Positions 16,521-25,738 of a DNA stretch of 64,000 bases are shown here, piece by piece. A program made the translations under genes and the position numbers. The first letter of the stretch is position 1; each line of letters starts with the position of its first letter. The notes under the pieces are model-generated. The model was not told the DNA's origin. It made no database searches and saw nothing but the letters and a program-made list of their open reading frames with translations. The stretch is from NCBI RefSeq assembly GCF_900162725.1, contig NZ_LT799418.1, positions 559,882 through 623,881 on the forward strand. Reading direction: 5' to 3'. This stretch comes from Parabacteroides sp. Marseille-P3160 (GTDB lineage: Bacteria; Bacteroidota; Bacteroidia; Bacteroidales; Tannerellaceae).

Positions 16521-16591
16521 ATCAAGAATCTTGATTTACTTTGTCTTGTCTTTCTTGACAAAGTTAGAAATAATATAAATAATAGTCTTGA
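16521..16591. promoter_or_regulatory. Bidirectional operator with TCTTGA half-sites
   Basis: A perfect palindrome atcaaga-a-tcttgat (16521-16535) is followed by two more TCTTGA half-sites (16553-16558 and 16586-16591). A -7 box for the reverse-strand XRE gene (TAACTTTG on the minus strand, 16559-16566) lies among them, consistent with autoregulation. Confidence 0.6.
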
Positions 16592-16593
16592 AT

Positions 16594-16797
16594 ATGACGA
16601 CAAAGATTTTTACAAGTACAGAAATTAAAGATTTGAAAATTTCCGCATTAGCCAGGAAATATAAATGTTCCGATGACTATGTCAGGAGAGTTTTGAAAGG
16701 TGATCGTGAGCGAAATACCGAACTCGCTCAAAGTATTGTAAGGGATGCCATTGATACCCTGGCCATCGTCAAACGAAAAACATATGCTCTCGTCTAA
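16594..16797 (+). CDS. Small HTH-like protein (Cro-like position)
   Basis: A 67-residue product (MTTKIFTSTEIKDLKISALARKYKCSDDYVRRVLKGDRERN...). Residues about 15-45 fit a helix-turn-helix: ISALARKYKCSDDYVRRVL. The start at 16594 (MTT) is preferred over 16588 (MNM). It is divergent from the XRE regulator and sits where Cro sits in temperate phages. Nothing phage-like follows it, so the rest of the element has been lost or is unrecognised. Confidence 0.6.
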   Translation: MTTKIFTSTEIKDLKISALARKYKCSDDYVRRVLKGDRERNTELAQSIVRDAIDTLAIVKRKTYALV

Positions 16798-17034
16798 GAG
16801 CAAAATAATCCTTATCGACTGATTCTTAGCTTTACGGCTTAAGCATTGATAGCTGTAAAAGCAATTCTGAGGCTGAGTTCAAATTATGAAAAAACAATAT
16901 AAAATTGATGAGCTATGAAAAAAGTTACGAAAAAAGGCGATAAACGCTTTAGATGATATCATTCGTTTATATGCGAAGTTTAAATGAATTATCAAATCTT
17001 ATTTCACAATATGTTTAAATAAAATCTAGTATGT

Positions 17035-20000
17035 ATGACAAACACGATTATTGATGTAAAAAAGATCATGTACCACTCTTTTCTACTTTTCCTTTTATCC
17101 ATTATTTCATTAAATGGATATGCGGGTGAAAATTATAAAGTAAGTGAATCCTCTCAAAATGGCATGATTATCAAAGGTAAAATTATTGATCAAAATGGCC
17201 AGCCCTTACCTGGAGCAAATGTTACGATCGAAGGAACGACGAAAGGAGTTATCACGGACTCCGAAGGTTATTATGTTATTGAGGCGAAAAAAGGAGATGT
17301 GCTCGTTTTCTCGTTTATTAGTTTCCAACAACAAAAAATTACCGTATCGAATAAATCTGCGATTGATGTTACTATGATGGAAGAGACAACGACTCTAGAT
17401 GAAGCGGTTGTTGTCGGAATGGGAACACAGAGGAAGGCCAGTGTTATAGGTGCGATTTCTGCCGTAGAAACAAGCTCTATCATTGCACCCCAGCGTTCTT
17501 TAGTGTCAGCATTGTCCGGAAGGGTTGCCGGCGCTACCATTGTACAGCGCTCGGGCGAACCTGGTTATGACAATGCCTCTTTTTGGATAAGGGGTATCTC
17601 GACGCTTGGTTCCAACCAAAGCCCGTTAATCCTGGTAGATGGCGTAGAAAGGGATATGACGAATCTTAACATAGAGGAAATAGAGTCTATATCTATTCTT
17701 AAAGATGCCTCAGCAACAGCTGTTTATGGAGTAAGGGCAGCCAATGGCGTCGTACTGGTAACGACCAAAAAAGGAATTGCCCAAAAGCCGGTTATTGATG
17801 TTAAATTTGAATATGGCGCATCTAATTTGGTAAATATGCCCCAATTTTTGGATGGGGCTAATTATGCACGTTTGTACAATGAAGCGTTAGGCTCAGAAAA
17901 TTATTCGCAAGATTATATTGCTGCCCTAAAAAATCACACCAATAGGTTTTTATATCCAAATGTAAATTGGTTTGATGAAATTTTCACAGATTGGTCTACG
18001 AATGCAAATGCAACTATAAACATTCGAGGTGGAGGTGAAAGAGCCCGCTATTTTCTGAATGCAAGTTATTTTGAAGACAACGGCAATTTAAAAGACTACG
18101 GAATAAATGATTATTCGTCAAACATTAATCTCAAGCGTTATAATTTCCGTTCCAATGTAGATGTCACATTGACTAAATCCACGGTCGTCAGTTTAGAAAT
18201 CGGGGCTAACTTAACGGATATACATGAACCCAGTGTAGGAAACAGAACACTTTATTCCACTTATTTTAATAGTCCGGCAGAAGAATTATTTTATTGGGCC
18301 TACCTTTCTACTCCTGTTTCCAATCCGGTCCGTCTTCCAATTGGAAAAAATTTGGATGGAAGTACAAAGTGGGGATGGGGAGCTCCGACGCAGGTAGGAG
18401 AAAGCAATCCTGTAGAACGTTTGATGGGGTCGGGTTATAACACTCGATATAGAACGCAAATAACAAGTCAAGTTATTCTTAATCAGAACTTAGATTTTCT
18501 ATTGAAAGGATTGGACTTTAAGGGTTATTTCTCTTTTGACAATAATAATAACAATACTCAAATACGAAGTAAATCTTCCAGCACTTACGCTATAGATAAC
18601 ATCGATGATGAAACAGGCGATATCGTTGTCCGTGAAGTTAATAAAGGAGAAGATTTTTTAAGCTATTCTCAATATTATAATTCTAATAGGGCGATTGAAG
18701 CAAAAGCACAATTAAATTACAATCAGCTTTTTGATCAAAAACATCGTATTGGAGGAATGCTTATGTATTATCAGAGAGATTATATTAATAATTCTGCTTC
18801 AACCTCAATTATGGCCTTACCCTACAGAAAACAAGGTTTGGCCTTCAGAAGCACTTATTCATATGATGATAAATACTTCGCAGAATTTAATTTAGGATAT
18901 AATGGTTCTGAAAATTTCCCCAAGAATAAACGTTTCGGCCTTTTCCCGGCAGGTGCATTTGGATATCTCATCTCAAATGAATCTTTCTGGAAGGTAAGAG
19001 CAATCAATGTTTTAAAACTGAGAGGATCAATTGGTTTAGTCGGATCCGATGCGCTTCCTTCAGATATGCGTTACGGTTATCTATCCACTTGGGGCAGTGG
19101 TTTAGGAAATTATGCTTTTGGAGAAAGTCCGACTACAATCGGAGGTGTCGGTGAAAATCAGGTAGGAGTGAGTGATCTGACATGGGAAAAAGGATTAAAG
19201 AAAGACCTAGGGATTGAATTGAGGATGTTGAATAATGCCATTTCGTTAGATCTGGATTTTTTCCACGAAAGAAGATCTGATATTTTGATCCAGCGCCAAA
19301 CATTACCAGGTATCGCCGGACTAAATACAGCTCCATTTGCGAATATGGGAGTAATGACAAATAAAGGAATAGAGTCGACACTTGAATTAAACCATCAGAT
19401 AGATAAATTACAGTACAAATTTTATGGGAATTTCACTTTCACCCGGAATGAGATAAAGGAGATGGATGAACCACAGAGAGAATGGGCAAACCGTATGAGG
19501 ACAGGCCATCGATATGGGCAGCAATTCGGGTTGATCGCTCTAGGATTATTTAAAGACCAGGAGGATATAGATAGTAGTCCGGAGCAGAAATTTGGAGAAG
19601 TTCGTCCTGGAGACGTTAAATACAAAGATGTGAATGGAGATGGTATTATCGATATTGATGATGAAACAGCCATCGGCTATTCTACTGTTCCGGAAATTAT
19701 TTATGGCTTTGGAGCTCAATTTTTATGGAATGGTTTTGATTTTGGTATTTTCTTCAGAGGGCAGGCCAACGTTTCTTATGCATTAGGAGGTTCTACATTT
19801 ATTCCATTTTCAGAAGGGGTCGGTAAAGGAAACGTCTTTGAAAAAGCGATGGATCGGTGGACTGTAGAAAATCCTAATCCGGATGCTTTTTATCCCCGAT
19901 TATCCAATGGACGATCTACAAATAACTGGCAGGCTTCCACCCGTAATCTTTATAATGGAAATTTACTCCGGCTAAATGATATTGAGTTGGGTTATACCAT

Positions 20001-20175
20001 TCCTCGGAAAAAGACTTCATTCTTAGGAATAGAAGGTTTACGTATTTATTTTCTAGCAAATAATGTCGCTTTATTTTCTAAATGGAAAATGTGGGACCCG
20101 GAAACAGGCACATCGAATGGGAACAAATATCCGCTTGCCCGGAAAATTAATTTCGGTATTAGAACAACTTTTTAA
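17035..20175 (+). CDS. SusC-like TonB-dependent outer membrane transporter
   Basis: A 1046-residue SusC/RagA-family receptor. It has a signal peptide (YHSFLLFLLSIISLNGYAG; the real start may be the ATG at 17068), a carboxypeptidase-regulatory-like domain (IIKGKIIDQNGQPLPGANV, about residues 45-125), a TonB box-like segment and a plug with SALSGRVAGATI and IRGISTLGSNQSPL (about 155-200), then the beta-barrel. The C-terminus ends in ITF-like aromatic residues (NFGIRTTF), typical for barrel insertion. There is no N-terminal STN domain, so it is unlikely to signal to an anti-sigma factor. It imports oligosaccharides across the outer membrane with the SusD-like partner encoded 14 bases downstream. 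Confidence 0.9.
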   Translation: MTNTIIDVKKIMYHSFLLFLLSIISLNGYAGENYKVSESSQNGMIIKGKIIDQNGQPLPGANVTIEGTTKGVITDSEGYYVIEAKKGDVLVFSFISFQQQKITVSNKSAIDVTMMEETTTLDEAVVVGMGTQRKASVIGAISAVETSSIIAPQRSLVSALSGRVAGATIVQRSGEPGYDNASFWIRGISTLGSNQSPLILVDGVERDMTNLNIEEIESISILKDASATAVYGVRAANGVVLVTTKKGIAQKPVIDVKFEYGASNLVNMPQFLDGANYARLYNEALGSENYSQDYIAALKNHTNRFLYPNVNWFDEIFTDWSTNANATINIRGGGERARYFLNASYFEDNGNLKDYGINDYSSNINLKRYNFRSNVDVTLTKSTVVSLEIGANLTDIHEPSVGNRTLYSTYFNSPAEELFYWAYLSTPVSNPVRLPIGKNLDGSTKWGWGAPTQVGESNPVERLMGSGYNTRYRTQITSQVILNQNLDFLLKGLDFKGYFSFDNNNNNTQIRSKSSSTYAIDNIDDETGDIVVREVNKGEDFLSYSQYYNSNRAIEAKAQLNYNQLFDQKHRIGGMLMYYQRDYINNSASTSIMALPYRKQGLAFRSTYSYDDKYFAEFNLGYNGSENFPKNKRFGLFPAGAFGYLISNESFWKVRAINVLKLRGSIGLVGSDALPSDMRYGYLSTWGSGLGNYAFGESPTTIGGVGENQVGVSDLTWEKGLKKDLGIELRMLNNAISLDLDFFHERRSDILIQRQTLPGIAGLNTAPFANMGVMTNKGIESTLELNHQIDKLQYKFYGNFTFTRNEIKEMDEPQREWANRMRTGHRYGQQFGLIALGLFKDQEDIDSSPEQKFGEVRPGDVKYKDVNGDGIIDIDDETAIGYSTVPEIIYGFGAQFLWNGFDFGIFFRGQANVSYALGGSTFIPFSEGVGKGNVFEKAMDRWTVENPNPDAFYPRLSNGRSTNNWQASTRNLYNGNLLRLNDIELGYTIPRKKTSFLGIEGLRIYFLANNVALFSKWKMWDPETGTSNGNKYPLARKINFGIRTTF

Positions 20176-20189
20176 ATAATGATGTAGAA

Positions 20190-22160
20190 ATGAAAAAACA
20201 GATAATAATTTTAGTTGCAGTCTTATCGTGTATGTTTGCAGGTTGTTCCGACTTCCTTGATAAACAACCGGACGACATGAAAACAGACGATATGGTTTGG
20301 AGCTCCAGAACAGAAGTCGAAGGTTATTTAGCGAATGTATATGCTGCGATTCCTTTGCACAATCTGCATCAAGATGATCCCTGGTTAGGTTGTTCGGATG
20401 AAATAGATCTATCATGGACTGTCTATAATACTTATGGCATTAATTTAGGAAACTGGAACCCTTCCTCCGGCTTCTATAATAAATACAGCCTTTGGTATAG
20501 AGCGATAAGGGCCTCTTTTGTCTTTGAGAATAATGTAGACAAGTGCGATGAATTGGGTAAAGATCTAAAAATACAATACAAAGCAGAAGTTAAGTTCCTT
20601 CGCGGATATTATTACTGGTTACTCCTCAGGCAATATGGCCCTGTTGTATTGTTAAAAGAATTACAATCCGGTGATACTGATTATGCCTCTCTTATGCGTG
20701 CCCCGTTTGATGAATGTGTGGATTACATTTGTCAAATGATGGATGAGGCGGAGAAAGACCTGCCCCTTCACTGGCGTGATAATACAAGTTGGATGGGTAA
20801 ACCCAATAAAATGGTTTGCAAAGCGATTAAATCTCAGGTACTTTTGTTGGCAGCAAGCCCTCAGTGGAATGGGAATGAGGAATATGAAGACTTTAAGAAT
20901 CCCGACGGAAGTCAATTGGCCAATACGATATATGATGAAAATAAGTGGGAAAAAGCCGCTGCAGCAAGTCGGGAAGTAATTAATATTTCAGAACAGAATC
21001 CTGAGGCGAAGCTTCGTTTGTACAAGAATAATGAAAACGGAGACGACGAGTTTAACCCATATAAATCATACGTGGATGTCCAATTAATAAAATGGAATTG
21101 CGAGATTATTTGGGGTGCCTATGGAAATTATAATACCGAGGCATGGATGATCCATACGACTCCTGGTCCTAAAACATTAGGTGGAGTCGGCCCTACACAA
21201 CGTCTTGTCGACGCTTTTTTAATGGAAAATGGAAAAACAATTGACGATCCAAATTCCGGATATATTAAAGATGGTTTTTCTACAACTCCAAATAAACATT
21301 GGAATCCCCAAAATCGCGCAGTAAACACGGAAGACGGCCGTAAAAAAATGATTGCAGACATACGTCAATGCGATGCTTGGGGGCATTGGGCGGGGGACTG
21401 GAATATGTATGCAAATCGTGAACCCCGTTTTTATGCATCTATCCTTTATAATAGGCGGATTATCCCACAACTTCCCGATGACATTGATAAAAGGAATTAT
21501 TTCAATACCGCAGGGCAAAAAGATGGATATGCTCGTGCAGAACTTTATTATGGAGGTGTTTCCCGCCAGTCCGGTTCATATACATTCTTCTCTCGTACTG
21601 GGTATCTGGCATTCAAAAACAATGATCCGATGGCGAATATGTATGACCGTATTTTTCCTCAACAATATATGAATGTCTTTATCCGCTATGCGGAAATCTT
21701 ATTAAATTATATAGAAGCGTTAAACGAGTATGATCCTTCAAATGCGGACATACGTAAATATTGGGATATGATACGAGAAAGAGCTGGCATACCCAGTGTT
21801 TTTTCTACGAATCCGGAAATTGCAGGAAATAAAGACCTGCAGCGTGAATTTATAATAAGGGAAAGGCAAATTGAACTGAATAGCGAAGGTGATCGATACT
21901 TTACAACAAGGCGTCGCTGGTTGGCTCACACTCCAGATCAGGGAGGAGCGACTGATGACCGTAAATACGGTGATGGCGGACGTATGTGGGGGATGGATAT
22001 TAATGCGGGGGACCCGGCATCTAATAATTTTTCTTTTTCGGGTTTTTATAATGTAGTACCATTTGAAACGAGGATATTCAGAAAAGAATACTATTTGTTT
22101 CCAATTCCTCAGACTGAAATAGATATGAGTAAAAAATTAGTACAAAATCCATGGTGGTAA
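20190..22160 (+). CDS. SusD-like glycan-binding lipoprotein
   Basis: A 656-residue RagB/SusD-family protein with a lipoprotein signal (MKKQIIILVAVLSCMFAGCSDFLDK; lipobox FAGC) and the family phrases CSDFLDKQPDD, KAEVKFLRGYYYWLLLRQYGPV and, near the end, VPFETRIFRKEYYLFPIPQTEIDMSKKLVQNPWW. The C-terminal ending LFPIP-E is characteristic of SusD proteins. It is longer than BtSusD (551 residues), as is common for partners that bind larger glycans. It forms the lid of the SusC barrel. It is encoded immediately downstream of the SusC gene, and overlaps the frame upstream of the next gene. Confidence 0.9.
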   Translation: MKKQIIILVAVLSCMFAGCSDFLDKQPDDMKTDDMVWSSRTEVEGYLANVYAAIPLHNLHQDDPWLGCSDEIDLSWTVYNTYGINLGNWNPSSGFYNKYSLWYRAIRASFVFENNVDKCDELGKDLKIQYKAEVKFLRGYYYWLLLRQYGPVVLLKELQSGDTDYASLMRAPFDECVDYICQMMDEAEKDLPLHWRDNTSWMGKPNKMVCKAIKSQVLLLAASPQWNGNEEYEDFKNPDGSQLANTIYDENKWEKAAAASREVINISEQNPEAKLRLYKNNENGDDEFNPYKSYVDVQLIKWNCEIIWGAYGNYNTEAWMIHTTPGPKTLGGVGPTQRLVDAFLMENGKTIDDPNSGYIKDGFSTTPNKHWNPQNRAVNTEDGRKKMIADIRQCDAWGHWAGDWNMYANREPRFYASILYNRRIIPQLPDDIDKRNYFNTAGQKDGYARAELYYGGVSRQSGSYTFFSRTGYLAFKNNDPMANMYDRIFPQQYMNVFIRYAEILLNYIEALNEYDPSNADIRKYWDMIRERAGIPSVFSTNPEIAGNKDLQREFIIRERQIELNSEGDRYFTTRRRWLAHTPDQGGATDDRKYGDGGRMWGMDINAGDPASNNFSFSGFYNVVPFETRIFRKEYYLFPIPQTEIDMSKKLVQNPWW

Positions 22161-22180
22161 AAATCAAAATATTTCACAAG

Positions 22181-23056
22181 ATGAAGAAGAACTTAACTTT
22201 TTTAATAAGTATGACGCTTTGCTTAGCCGTATGTTTCGTTTCGTGTGAAGATGCAAAGTTTGATGAATCGCTGCCTGTTAATCCGGTACTGACTCCGATT
22301 AAAGCGGTTACAGCGCAAGATGGAAAAGATATAGCAACAGGAGTTATTTCTGATAAAGATAGAACCATTGTATTAGACTTAAACAATCTAAAAAGTTTAT
22401 CTAATGTAAATATACATTTAAGCATTTCTAAAAGAGCTAAATTAATATCTCCTACGGATACAATTTTGACCTTAGATTTGACTAAACCGTATCATATTCG
22501 GATTGATAATTTATATTCTGAATTGGATTATACATTAACCGCTTCTATCCCGGAATATATATCCATTGACAATTCTGTATTTAAAGAATATAGGTTGAAT
22601 AATGACACGCAACAGATGGAAGGAAACATTATTTATCTCTGGGATAAAGGTATTATGTCTAAACCTGAAAATTATGGAGAAATCGGTTACAAAAATTATC
22701 TGACAGGAGAATGCTTTACCTTCGATATGGGTGATTACTATCATTTATATCGTTTTAGGGCAAGTTTGTATTGGGCATACACGAATGTTTGTCCTAAGAA
22801 TTATGAGTTGTGGGGCTATCTAGAAGATGGGACTCCTCCAGTTGACGGTGATTGGAGTAAATGGACCAAATTGGGAACATTAGATAATTCAAAATCGACA
22901 TTAGCTGATTTTGCCAAAGGTGACATGCTTGAATTTACGAAAGATAAAAGTCCATTCGTCAGGTATCTAAGGGTAAAATGTTTGGAAAACTATAAAAATC
23001 CGCCCACCACGGCTATTTCTTTGTGTGAAATAACCTTATGGGGCTATAATATGTAA
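22181..23056 (+). CDS. DUF5000-type surface lipoprotein (probable glycan-binding)
   Basis: The ATG at 22181 gives a lipoprotein signal (MKKNLTFLISMTLCLAVCFVSC) with Cys after FVS. The 291-residue product has an N-terminal beta-rich region and a C-terminal part (YHLYRFRASLYWAYTNVCPKNYELWGY, then WTKLGT) that resembles the DUF5000/F5-8C-like fold common in PUL lipoproteins after SusD. An upstream in-frame ATG at 22151 is inside the SusD gene and less likely. It probably binds substrate at the cell surface. A short hairpin follows the gene. Confidence 0.7.
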   Translation: MKKNLTFLISMTLCLAVCFVSCEDAKFDESLPVNPVLTPIKAVTAQDGKDIATGVISDKDRTIVLDLNNLKSLSNVNIHLSISKRAKLISPTDTILTLDLTKPYHIRIDNLYSELDYTLTASIPEYISIDNSVFKEYRLNNDTQQMEGNIIYLWDKGIMSKPENYGEIGYKNYLTGECFTFDMGDYYHLYRFRASLYWAYTNVCPKNYELWGYLEDGTPPVDGDWSKWTKLGTLDNSKSTLADFAKGDMLEFTKDKSPFVRYLRVKCLENYKNPPTTAISLCEITLWGYNM

Positions 23057-23062
23057 TTAATA

Positions 23063-23095
23063 ATGAGGGTGTGACAGAATTTGCCATACCCTCAT
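23063..23095 (+). other. Intercistronic hairpin in PUL
   Basis: The 8-bp stem atgagggt (23063-23070) pairs with accctcat (23088-23095). It lies between the DUF5000 and DUF4855 genes without a T-run, so it may reduce readthrough or protect the upstream mRNA. Confidence 0.5.
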
Positions 23096-23117
23096 GACAT
23101 AAAATTAAATATAGAAT

Positions 23118-24212
23118 ATGAAAAAGAGTTTCTTGCTATTTTTCCTCTTTTTAATTGCGATAAGCTGTGGAAAAGCAGATAATGCTGAAGGGGGAGCACC
23201 AATGCCTCCCAGTAAAAAAGATACTATTTACAGTTGGGAAAAAAATCGTACTTCATTATTGGAATGTAAGGATCTTGTATTGTTATATAGCGGAGGATCA
23301 CACCGTACCTTTCAGTGGGATGAAAAATATATTAATCCCTACGTTACCTATACAGACTCATCAGGACAAGAAAATTGGTTGTTTGATTCTTTTCTATTTT
23401 TAGAAATCCATAATGGATCAGGAAAATCCTTTGCTACAGGATATACGAATACTCCTGCAAATCAGAAAGATTGGCAAATGTTAGCTGATTCATATTTTCA
23501 ATCGAAGTATTGTTTAGGTGCATTACAACGCTCCGTTGATAAAGCAATCGGTAGGATAGGTACTCCAAATGTAAAAAGGAAGGTGATTATTGGTTTACCG
23601 GAACCTATTGTTAATCAAAAAGATTGGGGAGCAGTAAGCAATGCGACACTTTTAGATTTTTCAAAGCCCAATGACCGTATTGCTGCATGTATATGGTACA
23701 TAGACTATGTAAGGCGAAAATTTAATGAAATGAAATATAGTAACATTGAGCTAGCCGGCTTTTATTGGATAGCGGAAGAGGCAACAAATACACGAACTAT
23801 ATTAGCAGACATCGCAATTTATTTGAATAATCTTAAATATAGCTTTGTTTGGATCCCTTATTTTAAATCCGATGGTTATTCCGAATGGAAGAAACTTAAT
23901 TTTAATTATGCCTATCTTCAGCCTAATTACTTTTTTAATGAAAGTATACCTCTTTCCAGGCTCGACGAAGCATGTGAATTAGCTCAAAAATACGATATGG
24001 ATATGGAATTTGAGTTTGATGAGAAAGTACTGTCCGGATGGGGCTATAGGCTCGAGAACTATCTGAATGCATTTAGAGAAAACGGAATAAACAAAACGAA
24101 AAAGGTTGCATATTATCAAGGTGGTAAGGCCTTATATGAACTTTCTATTTCTACGAATGAGAATGATAGAGAATTATATCATTTATTTTGTAAATTCGTA
24201 ATTGATAATTAA
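23118..24212 (+). CDS. DUF4855 lipoprotein, possible glycosidase-like
   Basis: A 364-residue protein with a lipoprotein signal (MKKSFLLFFLFLIAISCGK; lipobox AISC). The mature protein has the DUF4855 pattern: LVLLYSGGSHRTFQWDEKY (about residues 53-71), GLPEPIVNQKDW, and GFYWIAEEA (about 215-223). Its residues suggest a TIM-barrel fold, and some Glu residues (EE in WIAEEA, and MEFEFDEKV) are plausible active-site positions, but catalysis is not demonstrated for the family. It is the last gene of this PUL. With no other hydrolase in the operon, it is the best candidate for degradation of the imported glycan. Confidence 0.65.
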   Translation: MKKSFLLFFLFLIAISCGKADNAEGGAPMPPSKKDTIYSWEKNRTSLLECKDLVLLYSGGSHRTFQWDEKYINPYVTYTDSSGQENWLFDSFLFLEIHNGSGKSFATGYTNTPANQKDWQMLADSYFQSKYCLGALQRSVDKAIGRIGTPNVKRKVIIGLPEPIVNQKDWGAVSNATLLDFSKPNDRIAACIWYIDYVRRKFNEMKYSNIELAGFYWIAEEATNTRTILADIAIYLNNLKYSFVWIPYFKSDGYSEWKKLNFNYAYLQPNYFFNESIPLSRLDEACELAQKYDMDMEFEFDEKVLSGWGYRLENYLNAFRENGINKTKKVAYYQGGKALYELSISTNENDRELYHLFCKFVIDN

Positions 24213-24229
24213 ATAATGCTTTAATAATG

Positions 24230-24280
24230 ATCCTCCTTTTAAGAGCAGACTTTAGTGTTTTGAATAATGTTGAGGAGGAT
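24230..24280 (+). terminator. Possible weak terminator of the first PUL
   Basis: The 8-bp stem atcctcct (24230-24237) pairs with aggaggat (24273-24280). The 35-base loop and missing T-run make this a weak terminator at best. Confidence 0.4.
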
Positions 24281-24363
24281 GTGTATTGAAAATAGTTATA
24301 TATTAACAGCTTGCAAAATTGATTACGTATGAAAACAAAATGTTTTTTACGATTTGTCTTTTC

Positions 24364-24525
24364 TTAATCTAATGAATACCCCAACAACAACACTTCGGCA
24401 GTAATTAATATATTAAAAATCAACATAGCGATCCAGTAATTTCTTTCTGATTTTAAGCCCTATTCAAGTGGTAAATTCTTCCGCCAATACGGATGTGGCA
24501 ATACAATTTTGTAGTTTTCCGGATC
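24364..24525 (-). pseudogene. Decayed membrane-protein C-terminus, possibly a solute symporter
   Basis: The reverse strand encodes 53 residues with one internal stop: DPENYKIVLPHPYWRKNLPLE, stop, GLKSERNYWIAMLIF, then a hydrophobic segment ending LLLGYSLD and a final stop. The pattern (charged segment, a PHPYW-like turn, one terminal membrane helix) looks like the C-terminus of a membrane transporter. The family cannot be fixed from so little sequence. The remaining 490 bases between the PUL and ruvB hold nothing else I can support. Confidence 0.4.
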
Positions 24526-24678
24526 AAGTTATATATGCAAGGAAGCTTGCCTCCTGGATTTATTCCGTTGCAATTAATTCATTCGGATGAGAGGTTACGA
24601 TCTATAATAATCTGTAAAACCGGATGGATCAACCGGGGATTAATCGGGTGAGAACTTCGGTTTTTAATCCGTTTCTAT

Positions 24679-24686
24679 TACCTTTG
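24679..24686 (+). promoter_or_regulatory. -7 promoter element of ruvB
   Basis: The box TACCTTTG matches the Bacteroidetes -7 consensus TAnnTTTG 17 bases before the ruvB start. The -33 element is weak. Confidence 0.5.
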
Positions 24687-24703
24687 TCGGTCAATAGTTT
24701 AAA

Positions 24704-25738
24704 ATGGAAGAAGACTTCGACATACGAGAGACGAGAATACCGGAAAGCGAAAGGGAATTTGAGAACGCGCTCCGGCCGCTGTCGTTTCAGAGCTTCAGCG
24801 GGCAGGCAAAGGTGGTGGAAAACCTGAAAGTCTTTGTAATGGCCGCCCGTATGCGTAAGGAAGCCCTCGACCATGTTTTGCTGCACGGACCTCCCGGGTT
24901 AGGCAAAACAACCCTATCCAACATTATCGCCAACGAATTGGGCGTCGGCTTTAAGGTAACTTCCGGGCCGGTATTGGATAAACCCGGCGATTTGGCTGGC
25001 GTGCTGACTTCCCTGGAGAAAAACGATGTCCTTTTTATCGATGAGATACACCGGCTGAGCCCGATCGTCGAGGAATACCTATATTCGGCGATGGAGGATT
25101 ACCGTATCGATATCATGATTGATAAAGGACCGAGCGCCCGTTCGATACAAATCGATTTAGTTCCTTTTACACTCATCGGAGCGACTACGCGGAGCGGCTT
25201 GTTGACCAGTCCCCTGCGGGCTCGTTTCGGTATCAATATGCATCTGGAATATTACGATATCGATACCTTGACGAATATTGTATTGCGAAGCGCCGACATA
25301 CTGAAGGTGCAATGCGATCGAAGCGCCGCCCAGGAAATAGCCGGGCGAAGCCGGGGGACCCCGCGTATTGCCAATGCCTTATTACGCCGGGTGCGTGATT
25401 TTGCACAAGTGAAAGGCTCCGGTAAAATCGATAAGAAAATAGCCTGCTTCTCCCTGGAAGCTTTGAATATAGATAAATACGGATTGGATCAGATCGATAA
25501 TAAACTGTTGACCACCATCATTGAAAAGTTTGGCGGAGGCCCCGTCGGCCTGACGACGATCGCGACGGCTTTAGGCGAAGATCCCGGTACGTTGGAAGAG
25601 GTATACGAGCCTTTTCTTATCAAGGAGGGTTTCCTGAAACGAACTCCCCGGGGGCGGGAAGCGACGGTATTGGCATATACACATTTAGGTTTTAAACGGA
25701 ATGGAGAACAGGGGCTCCTTTTTGATTCGATAGACTGA
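24704..25738 (+). CDS. ruvB: Holliday junction branch migration ATPase RuvB
   Basis: A 344-residue RuvB of standard length. Walker A is GPPGLGKTT (residues 62-70), Walker B is DEIH (113-116), and sensor/arginine-finger sequence RARFG lies in the middle. The C-terminal winged helix contains [16 protein letters not shown] (about 274-289). RuvB hexamers drive branch migration of RuvA-bound Holliday junctions. The start follows a good -7 element. The stop overlaps the start of the flippase gene by one base, a coupling that is common in Bacteroidales. Confidence 0.97.
   Translation: MEEDFDIRETRIPESEREFENALRPLSFQSFSGQAKVVENLKVFVMAARMRKEALDHVLLHGPPGLGKTTLSNIIANELGVGFKVTSGPVLDKPGDLAGVLTSLEKNDVLFIDEIHRLSPIVEEYLYSAMEDYRIDIMIDKGPSARSIQIDLVPFTLIGATTRSGLLTSPLRARFGINMHLEYYDIDTLTNIVLRSADILKVQCDRSAAQEIAGRSRGTPRIANALLRRVRDFAQVKGSGKIDKKIACFSLEALNIDKYGLDQIDNKLLTTIIEKFGGGPVGLTTIATALGEDPGTLEEVYEPFLIKEGFLKRTPRGREATVLAYTHLGFKRNGEQGLLFDSID

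Noticed and set aside
16915..16987. Short frame MKKVTKK... that could continue as AINALDDIIRLYAKFK after a one-base shift
   Set aside because: Too short, needs a frameshift in an A/G run, and has no independent support.
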